From Ampullaceana balthica (taxonomy: Eukaryota > Mollusca > Gastropoda > Lymnaeidae): a DNA stretch of 64,000 bases. The stretch's first letter is position 1; every line of letters begins with the position of its first letter. The stretch lies in contig CALYLW010000695.1 of the NCBI GenBank assembly GCA_944989445.1, positions 62,001 through 126,000 of the forward strand. Reading direction: 5' to 3'. A model generated the notes under the pieces. It was given only the letters and a program-made list of their open reading frames with translations, was not told the origin of the DNA and did no database searches. A program made the translations under genes and the position numbers. Shown piece by piece: positions 11,040 to 22,420 of this stretch.

Positions 11040-11830
11040 ATGTTCGGAATATTAGAAAAGTTAAGTGAAAGACAGAAAACAATATGAATGTTTCGGAAAT
11101 TATGGGAAATAGTAGATAAAAAAAAATTTAAGTTTGGATAACGTAGGAAAATGCTGAAAAACTTAGGAAAAGTAATGAAAGGATGTGAAATGAATTTAAA
11201 TAATATGAAAAGCTAGTGAAACCTATAGATTAACAATTGTTCTTAGAAAGGTATAGTAAAAGATGATGAAAGATAATAATGGTTGGGGGAAAAGAGAGAA
11301 TAAAGTAAAAGAAGTTATATTTAGACTGAATATGAAAGGAGAAAACGGATAGAGAAAATATTTGACGGCATTGAATTAGACAGGAAAGGTTGGCAGTGGA
11401 TAGAAACAGTTGACTGTCCAAAGGAGAAACAAATTAGAATATTTGGGAAATGATAGAAAAAAGTAGGACATTTTTTTTTAATTTTGGAAAAGCTAGGAAA
11501 GTGTAGACATTTATAGGTCAGGGCGGGAAATTATAGTGAAGAACAGGACTTCAAAGGAAAGGATTTGATAGGATGTGAAATTATAGAGAAAGAAAGATCT
11601 GAAGAGAAAGGAAAAAAATTAGAAATGATAGGTTAAGAAAGAAAATGTAGAAAATAATAGGAATCAGGAAGTGACACGGAAATGAAATAGTAGGAAATGA
11701 TAGTAAAACATAAAAAATAATAGTAAATAAGGGAAATGATACGAATAGTTAGCATAGTTTAGTACATAATGTAAAAAATAAAGATATATAGAGAAAGAAT
11801 GAAAAAAATGTGAATAAGGTTGTGAAAGGA
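11040..11830 (+). repeat. Purine-biased degenerate short repeat
   Basis: For nearly 800 bp the plus strand is almost free of C and full of words such as GGAAATGATAG, TAGGAAA and GAAAAGTTAGG. It looks like a decayed minisatellite with a unit near 10-14 bp. No coding frame is supported. The bias stops abruptly near 11830, where T-rich sequence starts. Confidence 0.6.
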
Positions 11831-12095
11831 TTCGTCCTTCTCATTAACAACATTTCTAATTATCTTTTTTTTTATATTAACTCTCTTTTCTGAGTTCAAT
11901 AAATAGTTTTATTATTTCAAACTGCAATTTTTCTAATTTACACCTTTCTTTGCTATATTTTACTAAAAATTGAGAAACGGTAATAAGTCATACATATGCC
12001 TTTCTGCATAATTGCTATTTGTCTTTTTTAAAGTAATAACTTACACTTACAGGGGAACTGAGTAATATTTTTTTCTGAGAAGTGAGGAGGTAGAA

Positions 12096-12248
12096 GTGTT
12101 CCTTCTAAGATTCGTAGCTCACTTTGCAAAGTAAAACTCGAGTGCAAAGTTGCAGAGCACCCATTTTTGTACAATATTTTACAAAATATGTTGCGCGGCG
12201 TCAGATTTCTGCACATCCACGTAGCCGTGCAGCTTAAAGGGAAAATTG
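12096..12248. mobile_element. Small hAT-like MITE (TTCCTCTAAG...CTTAAAGGGAACATT family), diverged copy
   Basis: Homologous over its length to the delimited MITE at 30931-31112: TTCTAAGATTCGTAGC, then TGCAAAGTTGCA, then GCGCGGCGTC, ending GCAGCTTAAAGGGAAAATTG. Ends are worn and no duplication is readable. A third, truncated copy lies at about 9577-9722. Confidence 0.55.
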
Positions 12249-13995
12249 GGCGGTAGGCCAAATAAGTTTGGGAACCATTCATTGGTTTATTACTGTACCA
12301 ATGGGTTATAATCTGGCCTAGAGAGGGTATAGTTTGGCCGAGGCCAGTTTAACCCCCTAAGCATATAATAGCTTGCCCAGGCCAGAGTTGCCTAATCTGG
12401 ACACCGGGTGGATTTTTATTTTCATGGTCACACTAATTTTTTTTTCCAGTTTGGCTTTTACACTACTAATCAAGAATGCCAGAATGGCGTTTTTGACGCG
12501 AAATATGTCGATTTTTTTTTAACGTGTTGGCACCAATTTTTATTTTTTTATTTTTTTTTATTTTATGGCTCTTTTTTGCCTTAAAAAATAAATAATTTCA
12601 GTCATGAAAAATGCACAAATGGATCAAGTTTATTGTTTATTATTTCTCTGTGTCACAAATGACCAGGGCGCCAAAGTGAAAATTACAGATAATCACCTAC
12701 CATTCACTGTGTAATCTGGGAATCTTGCTACTTCTACTGTCTGCGACTCTGCTACCAATTTCAATTGTACTTTGAGCACTGTGATGAAATGGAATTTTCG
12801 ACTTTGGAATAATTCCGTTTTGTGAAGCTAAATAAATAAGCAATTTTCCTAAGCTTACATTAAATTTTAATTTGAAGGTAAAAATATATCCTTTACTTTA
12901 CTTTACTGACTTAAGACTTAATTATTAACTTAATTAAGTCTTAAGTGAATTGCTTACTTAACTGACTTAGACGACTTAGTAAGTTAGTAAGTTACTCACT
13001 TTCACTTAGACTTTTAGTAACTTCACTGACTTAGTCTTAGTTTAGAGATAAGTTGAGATTAGTTTAGTAAGTTATAATGAAATAATGCTAAAGAATTATG
13101 ACTATGATGAGACATACAAGCTACTTCATTACCAGTATTTGTATGAAGCTTCATGAAAATTAATTAAAAATAAATAAATTTTTTAAAAAGTACAGCACTA
13201 CTTAGTCTTAGACTTAGACCACATTACCAACTATAAACTATACTAAGACTAAATCTTATCTTGATGTGCTTGTAAATTATAAGTTACGAGATTGACTCTA
13301 TTTCTATTCACTATGATACTATTTAATAGTCTATTATGTATGTTCACTATAATCTATACTATGTTACTATATGTAAATGTATATACTATATAAAATAATT
13401 GGCATTTGACAAGAATAACTGCGATTAAAACTAAAAACTAATTAAATGATAAATGAATGAAAGTAGGCTTTAAAAAATTAATTTTATGTATTATCAATTG
13501 GAATACAATATCACTATTTCTTTTTTAATTTGGCATGGATTACACTCACGAAACTGTGAATCACAGCCTACATTTCGTCAAACCTAATACTCAATACTGG
13601 TGCTTACACCCATCAAATTGGGCAATCATGGAAATCTGTACTGTAAAATTGTAAAGGAACCAAAAAAACGTCACAATGGGACTCCTTGTCAAATTATAGA
13701 AATTTTAATACATGTAATATTAAAATTTATTTTAACTAGATTAATGATTTTAATATTAATTTAATTTAATCTTCATCGTCCTAAGTGGGAGAAGGGGGCC
13801 ATCCATATATTTAGTACATAAGGAGGGTGAGGTGTGTCTTTACTTAACAGCATTGTGCATAAGGATGCATACATGGGGAGGGGCGTCTCGACTTAATGTG
13901 TACGTAATTATAACAGATTTAATTTGCATAATACTAAGCCTATTAACGTAAATCTCTCAGGCTGCAAATGGCAGTTGAGGCCGACTGAGTCAAGA
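12249..13995. other. Intergenic AT-rich sequence
   Basis: No gene recognised. At 12895-13060 the words GACTTAGT, CTTAAGTC and AAGTTAGTAAGTTA recur in both orientations as a degenerate simple repeat. At 13790-13905 a decayed relative of the GGGGCCGTCC MITE family is likely (GGGGGCCATCCATA). Confidence 0.4.
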
Positions 13996-14003
13996 CTGAT
14001 ATG

Positions 14004-14592
14004 CAGGGGCGGATTAAGACTGCACGGGGCCCCTGGCTGCAATTCAAACTGGGGCCCTATCCAGCCAGTGTACCTTTAGATAAAATGATTGCTAGCAGCT
14101 AATATAAGACTGTAACTTGTAAATATTCATCCAAAATGATTATTCATGAAAAAAAACGAATTCGAAGAAATAACTTTTTGCAGGTATCCTAAAATTGAGT
14201 GTAAAAGACAATTTATAAAATTAAAAAACATGAAAAAAAAATTCACACCCCACTCGGGGATCGAACCTGCCACCGCTTGCACCATAAGCATTAGTACTTC
14301 ACATTCGGCCACGAGTGCTCATTTAGGGTTGTCAATTTAAAATATATATATAATATTCTTTAATAATTTCTGTTATTGAGCCTATCAAATCAGGTTTTTT
14401 GACTTCTAAGACTATCGTGTGGGAAAAGAGATCATTTTAATAGATAAGATTTTATTAATTTATCATATTTTCAGCAATTCATGTATACATTTGTCCACAT
14501 TTATTATAAAATATGCTAAGTTTGGGGGCCCTAAATCATCGGGGGCCCCTGGCTTTAGCCCGTTCAGGCCCCCCCCCCTTAATCTGCCATAG
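14004..14592. mobile_element. hAT-like element with 8-bp target duplication
   Basis: Left end CAGGGGCGGATTAAG; right end CTTAATCTGCCATAG (diverged inverted repeat), with GGGGCCCCTGG near both ends. A perfect duplication, CTGATATG, lies at 13996-14003 and 14593-14600. There is no transposase. It contains a tRNA-like segment at 14243-14320. Confidence 0.75.
14243..14320 (-). tRNA. Degenerate tRNA-like sequence (pseudo-tRNA or SINE head)
   Basis: On the minus strand an A-box-like TGGCCGAATGT (14301-14311) is followed 33 bp later by a perfect B box, GGTTCGATCCCC (14256-14267). The spacing fits a tRNA promoter and the A box looks like the Ser/Leu type. The acceptor and T stems do not pair well, so it is not a working tRNA. 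Related A/B-box segments appear near 34269-34340 and 36585-36655. Confidence 0.35.
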
Positions 14593-14600
14593 CTGATATG

Positions 14601-15627
14601 CAATTATGTTTTATAACTTTATGCAATCGAAATCCTGAGCTTTTAATTACTTGGAACTTGGAACTACTTACCATTTGATTCAGATGAAAAGTGCACACAT
14701 TACTAAAAATATATCGGGTCTGATTTATATTTCCATTTCTTGAAATTAGTAAAAGTTTCTCTTTCGCCCACAGGTGCCTCAGTCATTATCTATACATAAT
14801 GGGACAGCAATTTCACAGCTTATATTGTTCTATTTTATCAATTTTTTATGCAGTGTTCAAGACAATAAAATTTTAACCCTTTCGCCCTGAGGCAAATATT
14901 GAGCCACACGCAGGCTTTCCTTGACAAAAGGTGCATAACTCCGTCATATTCGCAAACATACATTTTTTAAAAATTCACAAAAATTAAACTATTAAAGCAA
15001 TAAAAGTCAATTTTTTTTTAATAAAAGAAATATGGACAAGGTATAAGATGACAGAAAATTTATTAGCAAACACCCTTTTTAAAAAATGAAAAAAAATTTT
15101 TTAAGTGACTTGAAGTGCTGGTGACAGAAGTTGGCATCAAGTCTGCATGGGATAGTGAGAAATATTTTCTTTTATAAAGTCTAACTTGGCACAAATTACA
15201 TCCATAAACAGCTTCATGTGCCATACAAATGGTTCTAATTCATGTTTAGTGCACAATCTGCAATAAAATCCATAATCAAGAAATATATGTGGCATTTTTC
15301 CCACTGGCCCTATTGTCTGGACCTATTTGTCTATGCTGTCAAAGCCTAAAGCATCATCGGACTTTTTATAAGATATCAGTATCAATATCCCAGTTACTGA
15401 GGTCAAACTACGTCAATTTGAGCATAAAACAACTTCCACTTTCATTAAATCCAGAATTACACCCTAAATCTTTATTATTTCTCTAATAATTGTACCTTTT
15501 AGCATCCCTAAACATTCACAGAATATCATCCATTTGGGAAAAAAATTGCACACAAACCACTAATTTTAAAATTTTACCAAACGCTAGATTCGTCCAAAAA
15601 TAATCAAAAAAAAGTAAAACGAAGTGA
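14601..15627. other. Intergenic sequence, nothing recognised
   Basis: AT-rich, with short unrelated open frames only. Confidence 0.4.
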
Positions 15628-15635
15628 ATTCATAG

Positions 15636-16856
15636 TAAGGTTGTTAAGACCGCTCGTTTTTGAGGACCGGTTAACCTTTCAAAAAAAGACCGGTTAACCG
15701 GTTAGCCGCTCCGTATTTATACAATTTATACCATGTTTAGTGCACCAACAAGAGAATGGATCAAATTTTTCCATCGCGTCGTTTAGTTTGACATCAGAGA
15801 GCCCGTGACTTACCGACTCTAGTGTTGCTGTCAAAACAGCGAATTCAAACAAACAAACAAAAAAACCCAACAAAGAATTAAACTGTAATGATATTCAATT
15901 TTTATGTAATAATAGTATTAAAACGGCATATTATAAATTGTTGTCAAGTCAGTTCATTTTTAAAAAAGCCTGTTTTACTGAAAAGAATATTATTATTATT
16001 AAGAAAACGCTTTGATTTTGACGTCACGGTCGCTCGCGTGTTGTCTCTGGTATTCTGCCGTAATACAACAAAAAATTAACTCCAGGTAATAAGCTAATAT
16101 ACCACGTAATAAGCTAATAAACCGACTAAATGAAGTTACGGTTAACCAGTCCTGATAAAACGGAGTAAACAGTGATAATAAGATGGAATTTATTTAAATT
16201 AATACCATATTATGTTTCACTCGTCAACTTGCCAGAATTATTGACTTTCGCCGCGCACACGACGACCCCACCCCCCCCCCACCCATAGGGTGGGGTTGAG
16301 CTACACTCGCCATTTTCCAAGGCATGCTCTGACTCAATTTAAAAAGAAAAATGTTCCTTCCCCCAACCCACTGTAGATGTATAACAGTGGGGGAGGGGGG
16401 GAAGGTGTCTCTTGCGGTCTTGTATTGGTATGTCAAAGCAAGAGGCTTCCTTTTATATAAACATCAAAGACCTTTCAAGCCTCCTAGCCTTCCCACCACC
16501 CTCATTATCGCTAACTAGAAAAGTCCGTAACTTGTCGTCGTCCCCCCCCCCTCGAGTTGACCGTGTTTCTCATGAAGCTCTCATACAGTGCCTCGACAAC
16601 TAAGCAAATTAAAAGTAAAGCATTCCTTAGCCATAGGCGCAGTAGACTAATAGTGATGACGTGTATATTATTTAGATACCAGAATAGGGATAAAGCGATT
16701 TGAAGTCAACTCAACACAACAAAAACAGAACTCCTGGGTAAAACGTTATTACGGGCTTATTGAAGTTGCGGGGGGCTTATTGAATTTGCGGTTAACCGAT
16801 CCTGATTAAATAGGACCGGTCCTGATCTGAGGACCGGTTAACCGTTAACAACCTTA
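15636..16856. mobile_element. Non-autonomous hAT element, family H1, copy 1
   Basis: Ends TAAGGTTGTTAA and TTAACAACCTTA, subterminal GACCGGTTAACC words, and a perfect 8-bp duplication ATTCATAG (15628-15635 and 16857-16864). The 1221-bp body is collinear with the copy at 18279-19540. It has no transposase. Confidence 0.9.
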
Positions 16857-16864
16857 ATTCATAG

Positions 16865-17245
16865 CTCTTCTATCATGATTATATGTGAGGGTTAAAGATA
16901 GTATAAATTAGCTACTTAAAAAGTTGGCTTGGCTCTGAAACGAAACAACCCAAAATCGGCGACTGCAAGGGTCTACCGATAGCGGCGACTCCAAGGGTGA
17001 AACGGTTAATGTTCTATTGTATTTCTTCAATAATTTCAACATGAAAAACACAATATTACAAAGAAACTGTAAAGGGGAGTCCATAAAGGACATCACAATA
17101 TTTGGCCGATTTTTAACCCCTCAACTCCTTGCACTTTGTCATAAAAACATAGAACCCCCCTCCAATATGACATCACAAAGCAATGACAAAGCCCTATTTT
17201 CTAATTGAAAATTAGCATTTAGCAAATTACTTTCTTATCATTTAT
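16865..17245. other. Spacer between hAT elements
   Basis: No gene recognised. The stretch near 17085-17165 (GGACATCACAATATTTGGCC and nearby runs) may be a worn relative of the GGGGCCGTCC MITE family. Confidence 0.35.
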
Positions 17246-17253
17246 TTATTTAG

Positions 17254-18022
17254 TAGGGCTGCGGAAATTAACTATTAATTTCTCGATTAATCGTAAAAAA
17301 AAATTTAACGCTTAAATTAATTTTAAAAATTAATTGTCCTATCGCTTACAAATTATTGGAAGTCAAAAATTACACCCAAAAAATCATGAAAAATAGCTGC
17401 CGATTAATAATAAATTGCCTGACGATTACACAAACAATTTGGTTTTAAACTATTGACTGACGGGAATGTTCAAAATGTTGATAAAGTTTATTGTATCCAT
17501 TGTGTGAAATCATTTGCCTACCATGGTTCTAAAACTTCGCCTACTTATCAAACCAAATGAAAAGTGTATTAAGCTAATGGCAGTAATTGTGTCTGACTCA
17601 GAGACAGAAAATGACAACAGCTCTTCTGATGAATTACTGCGTTACAAAATGGAGATGAAAGTTCCTCAGTCCATTAACCCTCTACAATGATGGAAACTTA
17701 ATAAACACCGATATCCGATTATGTCATTCTTTGCCAAGACCGTTTTGTGCATACCAGTTACCTCAGTTCCAGGTGAATGATTGTTCGGCTCGCCTGGTTA
17801 TATTGTCATTTAGACTCTCTCATCACTTGAACCAAATTATGTCAACACACTTGTCTTTTTGCGTAGATGGTTAAAAGATGTCATAGAAAGGAGACATTCC
17901 AGTGTTATTTAGATTTCAAACAAGAACATTTATTAAGCGTTACTTATGGCATCATAAATTTAAATTTTTGGCTTTAATCGAAATTAACTATTAATTAATC
18001 GTTAATTTTTCAAACAGCCCTA
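17254..18022 (+). mobile_element. Deletion derivative of a hAT transposon (family H2), copy 1
   Basis: Starts TAGGGCTGCGGAAATTAAC, ends TTTTTCAAACAGCCCTA, with perfect duplication TTATTTAG (17246-17253 and 18023-18030). Near 17786-17885 it still encodes a worn hAT dimerisation domain (ERLFGSPGYIVI, then SSLEPNYVNTLVFLRRWLKD) on the plus strand. The catalytic core is deleted. It is a sibling of 30672-31484. Confidence 0.85.
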
Positions 18023-18278
18023 TTATTTAGTGAAAGGCTGCACTCTAATGTTTTAACATGTAAGAAGCCTATGAAAACATCATTTAATAAATTCCAAGCA
18101 ATCAAATATTTTAGTGTAACTTTTATTTAAAGTTGCGCATTTTGATGTGACGTCACATTTCTTAAACACCCCGCTCATCCTCGTCACACATCGTCACAAA
18201 TGCGTGACCCCTGTGAGAGATGTGTTGTTGTGGTCAGCAGCAACTACGCCAAGGTCATACATCGTTAAGACTAACGAT

Positions 18279-19540
18279 TAAGGTTGTTAAGACCGCTCGT
18301 TTTTGAGGACCGGTTAACCTTTCAAAAAAAGACCGGTTAACCGGTTAGCCGCTCCGTATTTATACAATTTATACCATGTTAAGTGAACCAACAAGAGAAT
18401 GGATCAAATTTTCCCATCGCGTGCGTCGTCGTTTAATTTGACATCAAAGAGCCCGTGATGTACCGTCTCTAGTGTTGCTGTCAAAACAGCGAATTCAAAA
18501 AAAAATCCCCAACAAAGAATTAAACTGTAATGATATTCAATTTTTATATAATAATAGTATTAAAACGGCATATTATAAATTGTTGTCAAGTCAGTTTGTT
18601 TTTGAGGACCGGTTAATCATTTTTTTAAAAAGCCCGTTTTACTGAAAAGAATATTATTATTATTATTATTAAGAAAACGCTTTGATTTTGACGTCACGGT
18701 CGCTCGCGTGTTGGCTCTGGTATTCTGCCGTAACACAACACAAAATTAACTCCGGGTAATAAGCTAATATACCACGTAATTAGCTAATATACCGACTAAA
18801 TGAAGTTACGATTAACCAGTCCTGATAAAACGGAGTAAACAGTGATAATAAGATGGAATTTATTTAAATTAAATACCATATTTTGTTTCACTCGTCAACT
18901 TGCCAGAATTACGCGCACACGACGACAACCCAATAGGGTGGGGTTTAGGTGGTGTTGAGCTACACTCGCCATTTTCCAAGGCATGCTCTGACTCAATTTA
19001 AAAAGAAAAATGTTCCTTCCCCCAACCCACTGTAGATGTATAACAGTGGGTGAGGGGAGGAAAGGTGTCTCTTGGCGCGGTCTTGTATTGGCGTGTCAAA
19101 GCAAGAGGCTTCCAGTTACGTAAACATCAAAGACATTTCAAGCCTTCTAGCCTCCCCCCCACCACCCTCATCCCTAACTATAAAACTCCGTAACTTGTCC
19201 CCACCCCATCCCCGTCCCTTTGAGTTGACCGTGGTTCTCATGAAGCTCTCATACAGTGCCTCCACAACTAAGCAAATTAAAATTTAAAAAAAAAGCATTC
19301 CTTAGCCATAGGCGAAGTAGACTAATAGTGATGACATGTATATTATTTAGATACCAGAATAGGGAGAAAGCGATTTGAAGTCAACTCAACACAACAAAAA
19401 CAGAACTCCTGGATAAAAAGCTATTACGGGCTTATTAAAGTTGCGGGGGGCCTTATTGAATTTGCGGTTAACCGATCCTGAGTAAATAGGACCGGTCCTG
19501 ATCCGAGGACCGGCTAACCGGTTAACCGTTAACAACCTTA
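18279..19540. mobile_element. Non-autonomous hAT element, family H1, copy 2
   Basis: Same termini and layout as 15636-16856, with its own perfect 8-bp duplication CTAACGAT (18271-18278 and 19541-19548). It differs by small indels, for example a shorter GC-rich stretch near 18930, so the two copies are separate insertions and not a segmental duplication. Confidence 0.9.
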
Positions 19541-19548
19541 CTAACGAT

Positions 19549-20642
19549 ATTATGACATACCGACAAAACAACATGTTGAGATAGTCATTTAGTGGAAGGA
19601 GAGAAGCTACAGATATTTTTGAGTTTGAGGGCCAACAGCAACAACCAAATACGGGAGGCAGGTGAAGCCACCAGCTTGATGCCCAGATTAAGAAACATAA
19701 ATCTATACAGTGATTTTATAAGATATTTGAAGTGACATTCAGTGTTAGATGTATATATTGAATTGTTTGATTTTTTACTTGTATTATTTGCTTGTTGATA
19801 ATCTGGGTCATTCATTTGTTTTTTTTAGAAGGGAGATGTGTGAGAAGTGTTGTTGTGTTGACATTCTCATAGCATGCGAGATGACCCGACAGTATGAAAC
19901 ATTTGATTTGTGCTGTGAAGTGAAATCGTGCGTGGTTGTGAACTGAGAGAGAATGGCTGGCTATAAATGTAAGGTTCAGGAATAAAGATACAGTTGTTAC
20001 ACAGACTGTTGATGTCTTGTTTCTTGACTCAATAACTGTTAAATGGTGTCAGACTAGTTCTATTACAACCCCCCACCCCTTCCCTAGGTGCGTGACATCA
20101 TTTATGGACGGCCCCTAAATGTAAAACCAATATCTTTTGACTCTAGCTTAAAATACATCTTTTCAAATCGAGGGGGGGGGACAATTTGTACGTATGCTTA
20201 AGGGGGGGGTCCCAAAAATGTACGGCGTTTACAAGATTACATATCTCTTTATGTCATTTAGGTTTACCGGATTCAAATTTTTGAAATTCGGTCGACGGCA
20301 GATTTATGAAGTGTAATCAGGGCATAGGCTCAGCTGAAGCCATATTTGTAAAAATGTCTGGATTCCGGATTTGCCAGAGCCGAAATCCGGTACACCCCTA
20401 GTTGTAATTAACTAATTGCAGCTATCATCATGAGAAATTAAATAGGCAAATTGATGTATTAAAAAGGGAGAACTTTTAAGAAGTACTTTGTTTCATTGCT
20501 TTTCTGATGTTGATATGGGTTAGTAATACAGTAATAGTCAAACATTTCAGATAAAAAAACATAAATTGTGTTACTTTTTAAAATTGTGTTAATATCTTAA
20601 AATTATAATTTCAAAAAAAAATTCCTTTACTTTATGTTTCAG
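19549..20642. other. Flank upstream of the TNFR-like gene
   Basis: Contains an LTR-like fragment (about 19833-20045) and a right end of the GGACGGCCCC MITE family near 20107-20117. A hAT-like end (CCGGTACACCCCTA) lies near 20385-20400. The last 30 bp before 20643 form a pyrimidine-rich splice-acceptor-like run ending TTTATGTTTCAG. Confidence 0.45.
19833..20045 (+). mobile_element. Possible LTR 3' part with primer-binding site
   Basis: TATAAATG at about 19961 and AATAAA at about 19980 are followed some 50 bp later by TGGTGTCAGA at about 20023, which looks like a tRNA primer-binding site just after an LTR. No gag or pol follows. This is a pattern call only and the LTR start was not fixed. Confidence 0.3.
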
Positions 20643-21449
20643 ATGGCAGGCTTGTTTATTGATCTCATCATCATTATTACTATCATCCAAGTCCAAGGTT
20701 TACCCTCCAATCTACCATCTTATCACCAGTCCAATCCAGCATTTACCTGTCCAAAGGGAGAGTTTGTGGTAACTTCAACAGAAGGCAGTCGTAAATGTCA
20801 GCATTGCCCCCCTGGCAAATTCATTGACAAAGAAAATCATACTTACGAAAAATGTAAACCCTGCACAAAATACTTGAAAAATGTTGACCATGTTACAGAG
20901 ACAGAAGAATGCACCAGATGGTCTGACACTAAGATCAAAAGATGTGAACTGGGATATTTCATAGAAAACACAACATTTATAAATTGTCGATGTTGTGTTG
21001 ATCCTGATTCTGAAGAATACTTGCAGTCAACTCCAAGTTCTGTTTCTCCAACAGCTGACACTACCAAGACTACTCAGAATTCATTTTCACCCGAGACTAC
21101 CTTGCAAACTAATTTAACTCTCACACCATTTAATATTTCATGTCATGAGGTTGTGCTTAGGGTCAATGGGTGTATGGCTGATGAGTATGTCAATGAACAT
21201 TGTATGCTTAATGACTCTGACTCTGTATTCAAAAATGCAACGTTGTGTCAAAAGTGCTCTAATAGCTCTATCAATGGCAATACCCAGTGTGAACCCATTA
21301 CCCATGATAAGAATTTAATTATAACTCTAATTGTGTCAGCTGTATCTTTATTGATACTAACAATAGTGATATTGGCAATACTCTGTATAATTAAGAGAAA
21401 AAATCAAAGAGGCAGGCCTGTTTTTTATCAGGCTGTCTATGTTGCTTAA
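20643..21449 (+). CDS. TNF-receptor-like type I membrane protein, no death domain
   Basis: A 268-residue frame. An ATG nine bases upstream is in frame (MFQ), but a strong splice acceptor (TTTATGTTTCAG) ends exactly before the ATG at 20643, so a 5' UTR exon is probably spliced here and 20643 is preferred. The protein starts with a signal peptide (MAGLFIDLIIIITIIQVQG). About residues 35-120 carry the cysteine pattern of TNFR repeats: FTCPKGEF, CQHCPPGKF, KCKPC, EEC, KRCELGYF, NCRCC. A Ser/Thr-rich stalk and a second small Cys cluster follow, with several NxS/T sites. One membrane segment lies at about 224-250, then a basic tail of about 20 residues with no death domain. Family knowledge: such receptors bind TNF-like trimers; a tail this short suggests a decoy or a receptor that signals by a short motif. 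Ligand and signalling are unknown. Confidence 0.8.
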   Translation: MAGLFIDLIIIITIIQVQGLPSNLPSYHQSNPAFTCPKGEFVVTSTEGSRKCQHCPPGKFIDKENHTYEKCKPCTKYLKNVDHVTETEECTRWSDTKIKRCELGYFIENTTFINCRCCVDPDSEEYLQSTPSSVSPTADTTKTTQNSFSPETTLQTNLTLTPFNISCHEVVLRVNGCMADEYVNEHCMLNDSDSVFKNATLCQKCSNSSINGNTQCEPITHDKNLIITLIVSAVSLLILTIVILAILCIIKRKNQRGRPVFYQAVYVA

Positions 21450-22420
21450 TCTAAATGTATTTAATTTATACAAAATTTATCATTCACATGTAACATGTTA
21501 TGTATATCTTGAAGGCACCCCGCCACCCACCCACTTCCCCTAAAATATGTTTCATTTTAAGTTTTATAACATTGGCTAAGGCTAAAGTCAACTTGTGAAT
21601 GACAAACTCAGTGGTAAACTGCTCATCATCTCAGCCAATGTTGATCCCTCTCACCACTGGGCCTGTCAACGGGGAACCTGGGTACCCATTGTTGTGCAAT
21701 TACCCGAGTAGTAAAATTGCGCTCGGGTACCCGTGAAAATGAGGCTGCAATGTCTATACCAAAGGTGGCCAAACTAATTTTCTGTGTTAACATTGCGGTG
21801 GAATATGTTTAGCTCAAAGTGCCTACCGCCACCTGTGGACATTAACTTTCAAGCTGCTTGGCCCCTGTGACCTGACTGAACGTCATATCATTGTTGTTGA
21901 TATTTTGTTTGAATGTTCAATTTATTGTAGTTTTATTTTATGAGTATTACGAATGCATTTACAGCAGGAATAAAAGTTTGTAGTGCATTTTAGTTTACAA
22001 GTTACTGGAAGCATGGATGGTGGCTAGGTTGCATTTTATAGTGGTCATGACGACGAAAATTATGCGGCCTTTCGAAATTTGGACAGGTACCCGGGCAGCT
22101 TTATTCAACAATATTGACAGCCCTACTCAACACTAATGCTAATATCCACTTCTAAGCAATGACTGTGTATAGACAGTAAAGTATAATTTAATGGCACATT
22201 CTATAGTAACTGTCTCTTTGTTTGAGTTCAGATTTATTGGTAGTGTAATGAATACACCAACTTATAGTTTCGTGAGATGGTGTAGCAATCCAGATTGTAA
22301 TCGCACAATTGCTATCATATTTTTAGCTTTGAATATCTTTGTTTTACTCTATACTTATTTCTGTTCAGTACTAGAATTATAAGTAAGTTGGCATATGAAG
22401 TAATGTTAGATAAATAAAAA
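21450..22420 (+). other. Probable 3' UTR of the TNFR-like gene
   Basis: The region after the stop holds a hAT-like MITE (21658-22125). AATAAA occurs at about 22413-22418 and is the best poly(A) candidate. The small open frame at 22191-22382 has no recognisable domain and is not called as a gene. Confidence 0.4.
21658..22125. mobile_element. hAT-like MITE in the TNFR-like 3' region
   Basis: Left end TGGGCCTGTCAAC, right end ATATTGACAGCCCTA, with GGGTACCC words near both ends. Flanking 8-mers CTCACCAC (21650-21657) and CTCAACAC (22126-22133) agree at 7 of 8 positions, consistent with an older hAT insertion. Confidence 0.65.

Noticed and set aside
15636..19540. Segmental duplication of the 15.6-16.9 kb block
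   Set aside because: Each copy has its own perfect 8-bp duplication and hAT ends, so they are separate transposition events.
22191..22382. 63-codon open frame after the TNFR-like gene
   Set aside because: Hydrophobic but AT-rich, with no homologue recognised and probably in the 3' UTR.
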